A DNA stretch of 17,885 nucleotides from DUZB01 sp964407525 (GCA_964407525.1 CAYOWC010000076.1:1-17885); one strand, 5' to 3'. Counted from the first letter of the stretch, positions 1 through 8,226 are shown. Notes: generated by a model from the letters alone, not told the origin. Program-made: numbers and translations.

Positions 1-406
1 TCCTAATAGCTAACGGCTAAGCGCTAATTGCAGCTTTTAGGTGTTACTTAAAAGCGGCAATTAGCTGTTAGCTATTAGCCGTTAGCTTAAAGGTCTCAAG
101 TATTTGCATTGCCTCTGTCTATATTCGAGGCATCACTTTTTGATGCTGACCTATTTCACAGTAACTGGTTGAAATTGTACTCCTAATAGCTAACGGCTAA
201 GCGCTAATTGCAGCTTTTAGGTGTTACTTAAAAGCTGCAATTAGCTGTTAGCTATTAGCCGTTAGCTTAAAGATCCCAATCGTTTGCATGACTTTTCCCT
301 TTATTTGAGATTTCACTTTTCGATGCTTACCTATTGCATCGTAACTACCTGACATTGTGTGGCTAATAGCTAACGGCTAACCGCTAATTGCAGTTTTTAG
401 GTGTTA
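1..406. repeat. Tandem 180-bp palindromic repeat array (family A)
   Basis: Positions 1-180 and 181-360 align without gaps, and a third partial copy starts at 361 and stops at about 406. Each unit contains an imperfect palindrome of about 90 bp (3-92 and 183-272) built from TAGC-rich arms such as CTAATAGCTAACGGCTAA and GCAATTAGCTGTTAGC around a GGTGTTAC centre. By my own count the palindromes of the first two copies match at 91 of 92 positions, while the spacers (93-180 against 273-360) match at only about 61 of 88. The last partial copy ends at the stop codon of the moxR gene. A related copy in inverse orientation lies at about 11533-11862. The unit can equally be read as an element with long inverted ends (right arm, spacer, left arm). 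The array probably continues beyond the left edge. No open reading frame in it looks real. Confidence 0.9.
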
Positions 407-1489
407 GGGGACAGGAATGGTTTCCAGGATTTTTGTGACCATATCTTCACTGCTAAGCGCCTCTGCTTCCGCCTCGTAAGTAATCGCAACCCGGTGCCTG
501 AGCACATCCATGGCAATGGATTTCACATCTTCCGGAGTGACATACCCTCGCCCGCGAAGGAACGCCAGGGACTTGCTGGCTGCCTTCAGGTTGATGGTAG
601 CCCTTGGAGAAGCACCGTACTGGATGTAAGGTTTCAGATCCAACCCGTACGCTTCGGGTTCCCGTGTTGCGAACACCAGACTGACGATATAGTTTTTCAC
701 CTTTTCATCCATGTAGATGGTATTCACCACCTGGCGTGCACGAAGAATATCCTCCGTTTGAACGACCTGGTTGACCTGGATTGGCTTCTCCGTGGTTTCA
801 ACGGAATCCAGGATGATCCTCTCCTCGGAAACGGAAGGATACCCAATCACCACCTTCAACATAAACCGGTCCACCTGTGCCTCCGGAAGCGGGTAGGTCC
901 CCTCCTGTTCAATGGGGTTCTGGGTGGCCATAACCAGGAAGGGGTCCTGGAGAGGATAGGTGTTCTCCCCGATGGTAACCTGTCTCTCCTGCATAGCCTC
1001 AAGGAGCGCGCTCTGGACCTTTGCGGGTGCACGATTGATCTCATCTGCCAGGATGAGATTCGTAAAAACCGGTCCATGCTTGACCACAAAGGAAACATCC
1101 CTGGGGTTGTAGATTTCCGTTCCCACAATATCTGCGGGCAACATATCGGGGGTAAACTGAATTCTTCTGAAACCGGTCTTGATAGCGGATGCCAGTGTCT
1201 TAAGAGCCAAAGTCTTGGCCAATCCCGGTACGCCTTCCAAGAGGATGTGGCCATTAGAGAGAAGCCCCACGAGAAGTCGATCAATAAGGTATTTCTGTCC
1301 AACGATAACGCGGCTGATCTCCTGTTCCAGAGGTCGCACCCACGCTGAAGCCTGATGCACGGAATCGTTGATGGTCTGGATACTGGTAAACTGCGGGCTT
1401 GAAACCATCATCGGCTCCGTTGTCCCGGTGGAATGAGATGAGTAATCTTCAAATTCACGGCCCTGCTTTTTTTCTGATCGAATGTTCAT
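404..1489 (-). CDS. MoxR-family AAA+ ATPase
   Basis: This 361-residue cytoplasmic ATPase belongs to the MoxR group of AAA+ chaperone-like proteins, which usually work with DUF58 and von Willebrand A-domain partners in metal-enzyme maturation or envelope stress. Visible motifs are Walker A GVPGLAKT (residues 86-93), Walker B LILADE (145-150), a sensor-1 segment VMATQNPIEQEGTYPLPEAQ and an arginine-finger-like QVDRFM. The C terminus ILETIPVP is typical of the family, so the protein looks full length. I chose the ATG at 1489 because AAGGAG precedes it at good spacing; the frame stays open to an ATG at 1537, which would add 16 basic residues with no comparable ribosome site. About 40 N-terminal residues are Ser/Thr-rich and probably disordered. 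Its usual partner genes would lie left of position 404 on this strand, where only repeats are visible. Exact target unknown. Confidence 0.93.
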   Translation of the reverse strand: MNIRSEKKQGREFEDYSSHSTGTTEPMMVSSPQFTSIQTINDSVHQASAWVRPLEQEISRVIVGQKYLIDRLLVGLLSNGHILLEGVPGLAKTLALKTLASAIKTGFRRIQFTPDMLPADIVGTEIYNPRDVSFVVKHGPVFTNLILADEINRAPAKVQSALLEAMQERQVTIGENTYPLQDPFLVMATQNPIEQEGTYPLPEAQVDRFMLKVVIGYPSVSEERIILDSVETTEKPIQVNQVVQTEDILRARQVVNTIYMDEKVKNYIVSLVFATREPEAYGLDLKPYIQYGASPRATINLKAASKSLAFLRGRGYVTPEDVKSIAMDVLRHRVAITYEAEAEALSSEDMVTKILETIPVP

Positions 1490-1920
1490 GTTGTCTCCTT
1501 TCCCATTTCTTTTCTTCATTTTTTTTCCGAAGGACAACTCCGTCCTTTTCCCATCCTGTTGGGTGTAAACCTAACAAACGACCCTTTCAGGAACATTTCA
1601 TGAAAATTACAAAACCGTAATGTTCGGAGAAACGGAAGACGGGGTGATGTCGAAGATCCCGGTTTTTTCGGGGGAGTGATAGAATAAAATAAAGAACATT
1701 AAAGATCAGAGATTTCATTTGGGATATAAGCTATAATATCAAAGTATTATGGATCATTAACCATGAAAGGAGTTTCTGTAACTGCATATTTTGGGCTTGA
1801 ATATGGAACTAAAGGCCGTTATGCTTAATTTAGTAGTCGATGTTGAAATGAAAACCAGACCATTCACAGGCGGCCCTTTAAAAAGGCGGTAAAAACAGTA
1901 TCCCACTGGAGTCGAAACCC
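1490..1920. other. Divergent intergenic region between moxR and the PBP gene
   Basis: This gap of about 430 bases must carry the promoters for both diverging genes. An AT-rich stretch at 1676-1760 includes a TATAAT at 1732-1737 on the plus strand, but no convincing -35 box sits at the proper distance. A short GC-stem with a T-rich loop is near 1656-1672. A 21-codon frame at 1763-1828 has no homology I recognise. I see no RNA gene or repeat family member here. Confidence 0.4.
1495..1500 (-). promoter_or_regulatory. Ribosome binding site deciding the MoxR start
   Basis: On the minus strand AAGGAG lies five bases before the ATG at 1489. The upstream in-frame ATGs (1537 and 1519) have no such site. 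This is the reason for calling the shorter protein. Confidence 0.7.
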
Positions 1921-4317
1921 ATGACCTTGAAACGAGTCTTCAAATTCGGCCTTCTCATTTTGGCCGTACTGGCCCTGGCCGGCATAGGTACCGGGGCTTA
2001 CTTCTGGTATATCTGGTCCAGCAATCTTCCCTACATCGGAATTGTAACAGAGTATCGCCCCCCTGTGATCACCGAGATATTCAGCGACGACGGAGAAGTC
2101 ATTGGACGACTCTGGGAAGAAAAAAGAACGGTAATTCCTCTGGACCGGGTCCCGAAACAGTTGATCCAGGCATTTGTTGCGGCGGAAGACGCCAGATTTT
2201 TTGAGCATGAAGGTGTGGACATAAAAAGCATATTCAGGGCATTCCTCAAAAATGTGACTGCAGGAAAAATTGAGCAGGGCGGCAGCACGATCACCCAGCA
2301 GGTCACCAAATCTCTGCTTCTTAAGAACGTAAGAAAAACCTATAAGAGAAAAGTCAGGGAAGCCATCCTTTCCGTTCAATTGGAAAAAACCTTTTCAAAA
2401 GAACATATCCTTTTTCTTTATCTAAATCAGATCTACCTGGGCCAGGGCGCCTATGGCGTGGAAGCGGCGGCCAGGACCTATTTCAACAAAACGGCCATGG
2501 AACTTACTCTTGCCCAATCAGCACTCCTTGCGGGGCTTCCCCAGGCGCCTGCGAGGTACTCCCCGGTAAAACATTTCGACCGGGCCAGGGCCAGACAGGA
2601 GTATGTGCTGAAAAGAATGCTGGAAGAGAAATGGATCACTCCTGAAGAATATAAGGAAGCCCTTGATACGAAACTGATTATTGAACGGGGGGGTGAAAAC
2701 ACCTTTGAAAGGGCGCCCTACTTCACCGAACAGGTCAGGAAATATCTGCTGGAAAAATATGGCAGGGACCTGCTTTACCGGGAAGGGCTGAAAGTATACA
2801 CCACCGTGAACCTCAAAATGCAGGCTCAGGCCAGAGAAGCCCTGAATAGGGGCCTCGCAGACTTGGACAAAAGAGACGGATTCAGGGGTCCCCTGGAACA
2901 GCTTGACCCGGAACAGATTCCTGTATACAAGGAAGAAACCGTAAAGGCAATGGCATCTGACCTTCTGAAAACGGGTACCGTAATCAAAGGACTCGTTGAA
3001 AAGGTGGATGACAAAAAAGAACGCGTAGAGATTCGGATTGGGAACGAACTGTCTGTTCTTCCCTTGAAAACCATGAGATGGGCCAGGGTTCCCGACAAGA
3101 AAAAGCCCTATTACGCTGCCAAAATCAAGAAACCTTCCCAGGCGCTGAAAGTGGGCGATATAGTCCTGGTTCGCATCGAAAAAAAGTATGCCCCCCCCGA
3201 GGCCGGGGAAAAAAAGCCGAGCCTGAAAACCAAAGGGGACAATCGGTTCGTTTGGGAAGTATCTCTTGAACAGAAACCGGAAGTTCAGGGAGCCATTGTA
3301 TGTTTGGCCCCCGAAACGGGCGAAATTAAGGTTATGGTGGGAGGCCGCGATTTCCAGGGAAGCCAATTCAACAGGGCAATTCAGTCCAAACGTCAACCGG
3401 GGTCGGCCTTTAAGCCGATTATTTATTCGGCCGCCCTTGACTGGGGCATGAACCCCAGCAAAATTATTATCGATGCCCCGTTCATTTCAGACCGCACGCC
3501 GGAAGGCGAAGCCTGGAAACCAAAAAATTATAAAGAAAAATTTTACGGGCCGACATTGCTGCGGACAGGTCTCGCCAAATCAAGGAATGTCATCACCGTC
3601 AAGCTGCTAAAGAAAATTGGCATCGGGTACGCAAGAAAATACGCAAGAAAAATGGGAATAGAATCGGATCTGGCGCCCGATCTCTCCCTGGCCCTGGGGT
3701 CATCAGGCGTATCCCTGATGGAACTGACAACGGCCTACGCTGTGTTCGCCAATGGAGGGATGTTGGTCAAACCGATTTTTGTCAAGAAAATTGTGGATCG
3801 GGCAGACAGGATTCTTGAAGAAAACCAACCGGACATGGTTCGCGTTATTCCGAAGGAAACCGCCTATGTTATGACGGATCTTCTGAAAGCGGTCATCACC
3901 GAAGGAACAGGCCGGAGGATCAAAGCGCTGAAAAGACCGGCCGCAGGAAAAACAGGCACCACAAACAACCTCATTGATGCCTGGTTTATGGGATTCACAC
4001 CTGAATTTGTAACCGGCGTATGGGTGGGATACGACGACCTGAAAGAAATGGGAAAAGGAGAGACCGGCTCCAGGGCGGCCAGTCCCATATGGCTCGACTT
4101 CATGTCCCTTGTTCTGAAAGACCAGCCTGTAACCGACTTTGAGGTTCCTGATGGAATCGTGTTCGCTAAAATCGATGCGAAAACGGGGTTGCTGGCCAGC
4201 TCCCATTCGAAAAAGACGGTTTTTCAAGCCTTTAAAGCAGGAGAAGAACCCACGAAGTACACGCCCAAAGCGTCTGCTCCCAGTTCGGGGAACTTCTCCC
4301 AGTTTGATATGGAATAG
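1921..4317 (+). CDS. mrcA: Class A penicillin-binding protein 1A (bifunctional transglycosylase/transpeptidase)
   Basis: This 798-residue inner-membrane enzyme polymerises lipid II into glycan strands and crosslinks the peptides in the periplasm. A single N-terminal membrane helix spans about residues 9-31. The GT51 transglycosylase domain follows, with catalytic E89 in AAEDARFFEHEG, the GGSTITQQ motif at 120-127, and the later REAILSVQLE and LYLNQIYLGQGAYGVEAA motifs. A middle segment (about 340-430) has the OB-like fold pattern of PBP1A proteins. The transpeptidase domain carries S495-x-x-K498 (nucleophile Ser495), S554-R-N556 and K677-T-G679, so all three penicillin-binding motifs are intact. 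The start has GGAG about nine bases upstream. It is transcribed alone, away from moxR, and is followed by a repeat. No defect is seen; length is normal for the family. Confidence 0.97.
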   Translation: MTLKRVFKFGLLILAVLALAGIGTGAYFWYIWSSNLPYIGIVTEYRPPVITEIFSDDGEVIGRLWEEKRTVIPLDRVPKQLIQAFVAAEDARFFEHEGVDIKSIFRAFLKNVTAGKIEQGGSTITQQVTKSLLLKNVRKTYKRKVREAILSVQLEKTFSKEHILFLYLNQIYLGQGAYGVEAAARTYFNKTAMELTLAQSALLAGLPQAPARYSPVKHFDRARARQEYVLKRMLEEKWITPEEYKEALDTKLIIERGGENTFERAPYFTEQVRKYLLEKYGRDLLYREGLKVYTTVNLKMQAQAREALNRGLADLDKRDGFRGPLEQLDPEQIPVYKEETVKAMASDLLKTGTVIKGLVEKVDDKKERVEIRIGNELSVLPLKTMRWARVPDKKKPYYAAKIKKPSQALKVGDIVLVRIEKKYAPPEAGEKKPSLKTKGDNRFVWEVSLEQKPEVQGAIVCLAPETGEIKVMVGGRDFQGSQFNRAIQSKRQPGSAFKPIIYSAALDWGMNPSKIIIDAPFISDRTPEGEAWKPKNYKEKFYGPTLLRTGLAKSRNVITVKLLKKIGIGYARKYARKMGIESDLAPDLSLALGSSGVSLMELTTAYAVFANGGMLVKPIFVKKIVDRADRILEENQPDMVRVIPKETAYVMTDLLKAVITEGTGRRIKALKRPAAGKTGTTNNLIDAWFMGFTPEFVTGVWVGYDDLKEMGKGETGSRAASPIWLDFMSLVLKDQPVTDFEVPDGIVFAKIDAKTGLLASSHSKKTVFQAFKAGEEPTKYTPKASAPSSGNFSQFDME

Positions 4318-4345
4318 GTGAACTACAGTAGGGAGTAGGCAGTGT

Positions 4346-4526
4346 TGGCTCATCGCGCATTAGCGTAAGGAATTGGCTTTTTGGAACCGAGGTGTCAGGT
4401 TTCGGGTGTCAGTATTCATGCCCATGATTCCGGATTTGTGATTTCAGACAGACTAAATATAGGATATTACACTTAATAGTTCGCATGCCCTCAGGGTTTT
4501 TTCCTGACACCTGAAACCTGACACCT
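4346..4526. repeat. Dispersed palindromic repeat, GTGTCAGG family (family B, intact copy)
   Basis: The copy is bounded by inverted arms at 4390-4412 and 4503-4526 that match at 22 of 23 positions and contain AGGTGTCAGGTTTC. It shares sequence with the copy at about 15267-15580 well beyond the arms: GCATTAGCG with TTGGAACCGAGGTGTCAGG on the left, and ATGCCCTC followed by GGGTTTTTTCCTGACAC on the right. It sits in the convergent gap between the PBP gene and the minus-strand aminotransferase. The rest of this 330-base gap (4527-4647) holds only a weak 7-bp stem (GTCCAGA 4590-4596 with TCTGGAC 4613-4619) and no gene that I can support. Confidence 0.85.
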
Positions 4527-4647
4527 GTTGTCTAGAACGACGATCAAGGCCTGCATATTTTATGCTAATGGGAAGAAAGGATCATCCAAGTCCAGAAAGA
4601 CCCGTCGAGATCTCTGGACCCGGATGTATAGAAATTGCAGGAACAGA

Positions 4648-5961
4648 TCAGGCAACCGACAGGTCCTTCACAGCCTGAAGAACCGTATCAAAAAGCTCCT
4701 GGGTATCATCCTTTTCAAGGCAGGAGAACGCCACTCGTAAATCGGTTTCACCCAACGCAATGAGCCCGACACCATATTTGTCGAGGAGGTGGACTCTCAG
4801 GGGTTCGGCCTTTACTGTCTTGAGCTTCAGGCACATGAAATACCCCGAATTGAAAGGGTAAGCCTCCCATGCATCGGCATATTTCGGATCGGAAAGAACG
4901 CTCTTTACTTCCATCGCCCTTTCTTTCATGATCTGGAATTTCTCTTCCTTTTCAGAAGCATACGATCCGGATTGCAGGGATTTGAGAACAATTTCCTGGC
5001 TCAGGTGAGAAGCGTTGGAAATCGATCCCCTTACCGCCCCGGCGGTCTTTCGCTCTAAGGCATCATAAAAAGGTCTCACCTCCCCTTTCAGCACAGCTCC
5101 ATAGGTGACGAAACCTACCCTCAGGCCCCATACATAGTTTTCCTTGGTGGCCCCATCCAGCTTGATGGCCAGAAGCCTCGGGTCTCTGCCCGCCAGCTTG
5201 GTAAATATGGATTCCTTCGCCGATTCTTCATCAAAAAAGAGTCCAAAATAAGCATCATCCGTAATAGCCAGAACATTGACTCCGGTTGCAGCCACATCGG
5301 TCAGGATAGCTGCAATGGCGTCCCCTTCATCCGATGAAACCGTATATCCCGTAGGATTGTTTGGGAAATTCAAGATAGCAATGATTTTCCCCCCCGGTTT
5401 CCCCTCTTTTCGTACACATTCCTCAAAAGCTTTCAGATTGAATTTGCCATTCGCATCAAACAGGGAATAATTGACAATCCGCGCGCCCCTTCGAACGGAG
5501 AAGATGAGGTTATAATTCCCCCACATTTTGTCAGGGAGCAAAATCACATCATCCGGATCAACCCACATATCAGCTACTATGCTGAGGCCATGGGTGATGG
5601 CATTGGATACGACGGGAAGGCTGATCTCTTTCCCTTCGAGTGAAGGGTTTTTCTTGAAAATACTTTCCTGCCAGGTCTGACGTAGCGGCATAATGCCGAA
5701 AGATGGCGCATAGGTCAGCGCCTCTTCCGGTTCAAGGCCGCTGGTCATGGACATAACAGAGGGAAGGAACATCGTCCGTCCTTTTTCAGTGGCCATACCG
5801 ATCGTAGCATTAAATTTATGAGCCTTTTCTTTGGCTTCAGCGCTTTGCGAGAGGATCCCTTTCGGAAAGAACAGGTTTTTCCCAACCCCTGACAGCATGT
5901 TGAAAATATTTTCGTTCCCATTCATAATGATCTGGTTCAGTTCTTCGGCTAACGGATTCAT
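4648..5961 (-). CDS. Class I/II (fold type I) PLP-dependent aminotransferase
   Basis: This 437-residue cytoplasmic protein has the fold type I aminotransferase layout. Visible features are NFPNNPTGYT (198-207), holding the Asn that pairs with the PLP ring region, TDDAYFG (234-240) with the Asp that contacts the PLP nitrogen, and LDGATKENYVWGLRVGF (268-284), in which K273 is the likely Schiff-base lysine. The terminal TDLRVAFSCLEKDD segment resembles the region that binds the substrate carboxylate. The lysine segment is not the usual SxSK form, so it belongs to a divergent subgroup and I cannot assign an amino acid. The start at 5961 is supported by GAGGAG about seven to twelve bases upstream. 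It is monocistronic here, flanked by repeats on both sides, and converges with the PBP gene. A role in amino acid or branched-chain 2-oxoacid metabolism is possible but not shown. Confidence 0.9.
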   Translation of the reverse strand: MNPLAEELNQIIMNGNENIFNMLSGVGKNLFFPKGILSQSAEAKEKAHKFNATIGMATEKGRTMFLPSVMSMTSGLEPEEALTYAPSFGIMPLRQTWQESIFKKNPSLEGKEISLPVVSNAITHGLSIVADMWVDPDDVILLPDKMWGNYNLIFSVRRGARIVNYSLFDANGKFNLKAFEECVRKEGKPGGKIIAILNFPNNPTGYTVSSDEGDAIAAILTDVAATGVNVLAITDDAYFGLFFDEESAKESIFTKLAGRDPRLLAIKLDGATKENYVWGLRVGFVTYGAVLKGEVRPFYDALERKTAGAVRGSISNASHLSQEIVLKSLQSGSYASEKEEKFQIMKERAMEVKSVLSDPKYADAWEAYPFNSGYFMCLKLKTVKAEPLRVHLLDKYGVGLIALGETDLRVAFSCLEKDDTQELFDTVLQAVKDLSVA

Positions 5962-6142
5962 GTGCTCGCTCCTCGTCTTTCATGATATGTTTCACAATTT
6001 TCTTTTCTGATTTGATTAGCTGGTAATTCTTAGATTTGTCAAGGGAATTTAGGCATCCTTCATCCATAAGTTTATACTTTTTTGAGAAATGGGATATATT
6101 TTCCGGTTGAAAGTCGACCTTCGAAACTGGAAATCGGATGCT

Positions 6143-6207
6143 GAAACTGGAAATTAGAAATTAGATAAAACACTAAAATTATTCCCTTGTTTCTAATTTC
6201 CAATTTC
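6143..6207. repeat. Imperfect palindrome (GAAACTGGAAATTAGAAA family D)
   Basis: Arms at 6143-6160 and 6190-6207 match at 17 of 18 positions across a 29-base loop. A direct repeat of GAAACTGGAAAT also starts at 6123. It lies in the gap 5962-6380 between the divergent aminotransferase and the truncated ferredoxin oxidoreductase gene. The remainder of that gap is AT-rich and contains no gene I can support. The function of the palindrome is unknown. Confidence 0.7.
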
Positions 6208-6380
6208 GATTTTCAAATTTCTCTCTGCCAAACAACGAAAACAATAAAGTGTAAACTACTTTCTGCCTTTATTGAAGGATCCCGGTTTTGTATATTTTTT
6301 TTATTTGACAAACAATTTGCCTTTAGTAATTTTGCGAGAGATCAAAATACTATTCCCGAATTCAAATAGGTATTCAGATT

Positions 6381-6734
6381 ATGGAAGAGATTCGTTTTTA
6401 TGGCAGAGGCGGTCAGGGTGCAGTTATTGCATCATGGATTCTGTGCTATGCCTTTTTCCTGGAAGGAAAACATGCGCAGGCATTTCACACCTTTGGCGCT
6501 GAGAGAAGGGGCGCCCCGGTTGAGGCGTTTGTTCGCATGGATGATTCTTTTCCTCATCTTCGATGCAAAGTGGTCAACCCCCACTATGTGATTGTGATGG
6601 GGGACAAGCTGGTCCGATTTGTTGACGTAACGGCCGGAATTCAACCAAAATCATCTCCACATTTTATAGCTGAAGTTAGTAGCCTTAATTTCTTACTCAT
6701 AATCTTAATCGTAATCTTAATCAAAGATCTCTAA
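6381..6734 (+). pseudogene. Truncated gamma subunit of a 2-oxoacid:ferredoxin oxidoreductase
   Basis: The first 89 codons (to about 6647) match the start of the gamma subunit of pyruvate/2-oxoacid:ferredoxin oxidoreductases, which contributes to the CoA-acylating complex. Visible hallmarks are the N-terminal RFYGRGGQGAV segment, AFHTFGAERRGAPVEAF (residues 34-50), NPHYVIVM and VDVTAGIQP. Family members run to about 180-200 residues; here the similarity stops and the frame continues into low-complexity Leu/Ile codons that come from the palindromic repeat at 6698-6772. No alpha, beta or delta subunit gene is adjacent and no good ribosome binding site precedes the ATG. This is most likely a decaying remnant whose 3' half was lost when the repeat arrived or through deletion. 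A regulatory or free-standing function is not excluded. Confidence 0.8.
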
Positions 6735-6772
6735 AATAGGTTTAAAAGAGCATGATTATGATTAAGAGTATG
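6698..6772. repeat. Imperfect palindrome (CATAATCTTAATC family E)
   Basis: Arms at 6698-6718 and 6752-6772 match at about 18 of 21 positions and are built from direct near-repeats of AATCTTAATC. The loop is 33 bases. The left arm overlaps the tail of the truncated gamma-subunit frame and supplies its stop codon region. It is a different sequence family from the other repeats in the window. Confidence 0.7.
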
Positions 6773-6870
6773 ATCATGAACTTGCGAACGTACGCTTGAA
6801 TGATCGCATCAAGTGGGGAAAATTAGAACCAAGCCCGCCTAACACTTATGATTCCACCCCCTGAAATCTC

Positions 6871-6900
6871 TTGACTTGAAAAGCGTTCCTTTATTATATA
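6871..6900 (+). promoter_or_regulatory. Sigma70-like promoter of the acyl-CoA cluster
   Basis: TTGACT at 6871-6876 is followed after 17 bases by TTATAT (6894-6899), or after 18 by TATATA (6895-6900). It lies about 50 bases upstream of the first thiolase, whose ATG is preceded by GAAAGGGG. This is the best promoter-like pair upstream of the cluster. No operator palindrome is obvious around it. Confidence 0.6.
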
Positions 6901-6946
6901 CCCGGATACAGGAAAAGTTTAATGATGTCGTTGAAAGGGGAAATTC

Positions 6947-8137
6947 ATGAAAGAGGTCGTTATCGTCAGCGCATGCAGAACTGCAGCGGGAGACTTTGCC
7001 GGATCTTTGAGCACTGTATCGGCTACGGATTTGGGCGCATTGGTCATAAAAGAAGCCATCACAAGGGCTGGAATCAAAAACGAAGATGTGGATGAAGTCA
7101 TCATGGGAAGCGTCCTGCCCCATGGTCTGGGCCAGAACCCTGCCAGACAATCCATGGTCAGGGCCGGTCTTCCCTGGGAAGTGGGGGCCATAACAATAAA
7201 CAAGGTGTGCGGATCGGGACTCAAGGCTGTCATGCTGGCAACCCAGGCAATTCAGTGTAATGATGCGGATGTGGTCATTGCCGGAGGCCAGGAAAACATG
7301 AATCTCTGCCCTTATATGCTCAAAAAAGCGAGAACCGGGTACCGTATGAACAACAACAAGCTGATTGACGGGATGGTCCATGACGGCCTGTGGGACCAGG
7401 TGAATGACTTCCATATGGGGATCAGCGCGGAACTTACCGCAGAGAAATACGGAATCAGCAGGGAAGACTCGGATCTCTTTGCCATGAGTTCCTATGAGAA
7501 GACCTGGAAAGCCTATGAAGAGGGTAAATTCAAAGATGAGATCGTTCCTGTTGAGATTCCCAGGCGAAAGGGCGACCCTGTTATTTTCGACCAGGATGAA
7601 ATTCCGTTCAAAGGCGCAAAAACCACTCTGGAAGCACTCGGGAAACTGCGTCCGGCCTTCAAGAAAGATGGGATTGTAACCGCTGGGAACGCTTCAAAAA
7701 TCAGTGATGGCGCATCCGCCCTGGTAGTCATGTCAAGGGAAAAGGCACAAGAACTCGGATGCAAGCCCCTGGTGCGTGTGGGCGCTCAGGGCGCGGCGGG
7801 AATTGACATGAAGTATGTCCTCGTAGCGCCAATCTATTCGATTCCCAAGGTATTGGCCAAAGATGGTTTGAAAGTTTCGGACGTAGATCTCCATGAGATT
7901 AATGAAGCCTTCAGTACCTCTTCCCTGGCCGTAAATCGCGAACTGGGCATTGACCCTGAAAAAGTGAACGTACACGGGGGTTCTGTGGCAATCGGCCATC
8001 CCATTGGCGCAAGCGGCGCAAGGGTACTGACCACCCTCATCCATGCCATGAAAGACAAAGACGCCGAAGTGGGACAGGCCTCCCTCTGCCTGGGCGGGGG
8101 AGAAGCCGTAACATTGCTTGTCTACAACGAAAAATAG
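6947..8137 (+). CDS. Thiolase (acetyl-CoA C-acyltransferase), first copy
   Basis: This 396-residue cytoplasmic enzyme cleaves 3-ketoacyl-CoA with CoA, or condenses two acetyl-CoA in reverse. The catalytic set is complete: nucleophile C88 in NKVCGSGLKAV, H351 in the GHPIG motif, and C381 in the CLGGGEA motif. The length is standard for a biosynthetic-type or acetoacetyl-CoA thiolase. AAAGGGG precedes the ATG, and a good promoter lies just upstream, so it is the first gene of the cluster. Its stop codon overlaps a 13-unit heptamer repeat that separates it from the second thiolase. By context it would perform the final thiolytic step in C4 acyl-CoA oxidation; chain-length preference cannot be read from sequence. 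Confidence 0.95.
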   Translation: MKEVVIVSACRTAAGDFAGSLSTVSATDLGALVIKEAITRAGIKNEDVDEVIMGSVLPHGLGQNPARQSMVRAGLPWEVGAITINKVCGSGLKAVMLATQAIQCNDADVVIAGGQENMNLCPYMLKKARTGYRMNNNKLIDGMVHDGLWDQVNDFHMGISAELTAEKYGISREDSDLFAMSSYEKTWKAYEEGKFKDEIVPVEIPRRKGDPVIFDQDEIPFKGAKTTLEALGKLRPAFKKDGIVTAGNASKISDGASALVVMSREKAQELGCKPLVRVGAQGAAGIDMKYVLVAPIYSIPKVLAKDGLKVSDVDLHEINEAFSTSSLAVNRELGIDPEKVNVHGGSVAIGHPIGASGARVLTTLIHAMKDKDAEVGQASLCLGGGEAVTLLVYNEK

Positions 8138-8226
8138 AAGTCAGAGGACAGAGGACAGAGGACAGAAGTCAGAGGACAGAAGTCAGAAGACAGAAGTCAG
8201 AAGTCAGAGGACAGAAGTCAGAGAAC
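8136..8226 (+). repeat. Tandem heptamer repeat, 13 units (family F)
   Basis: Exactly 13 consecutive 7-mers of the forms AGAAGTC and AGAGGAC (with a few AGAAGAC or AGAGAAC variants) run from the last two bases of the first thiolase stop codon to 8226. The two main unit types alternate irregularly. The tract fills most of the 140-base gap before the second thiolase, whose own ribosome site AAGGAG lies near 8264-8269. Such a tract can change length by slippage. Confidence 0.9.

Noticed and set aside
1..406. CRISPR array
   Set aside because: The period is 180 bp with long palindromes, and the spacers are homologous to each other, unlike CRISPR spacers.
401..1348. Long plus-strand frame of 315 codons
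   Set aside because: It lies antisense to the moxR gene, which has clear AAA+ motifs; the plus-strand peptide has no recognisable domain.
1763..1828. 21-codon frame upstream of the PBP gene
   Set aside because: No ribosome site at good spacing and no recognisable peptide; too short to support.
5837..6067. Minus-strand 76-codon frame at the aminotransferase start
   Set aside because: It overlaps the aminotransferase 5' end in another frame and shows no domain.
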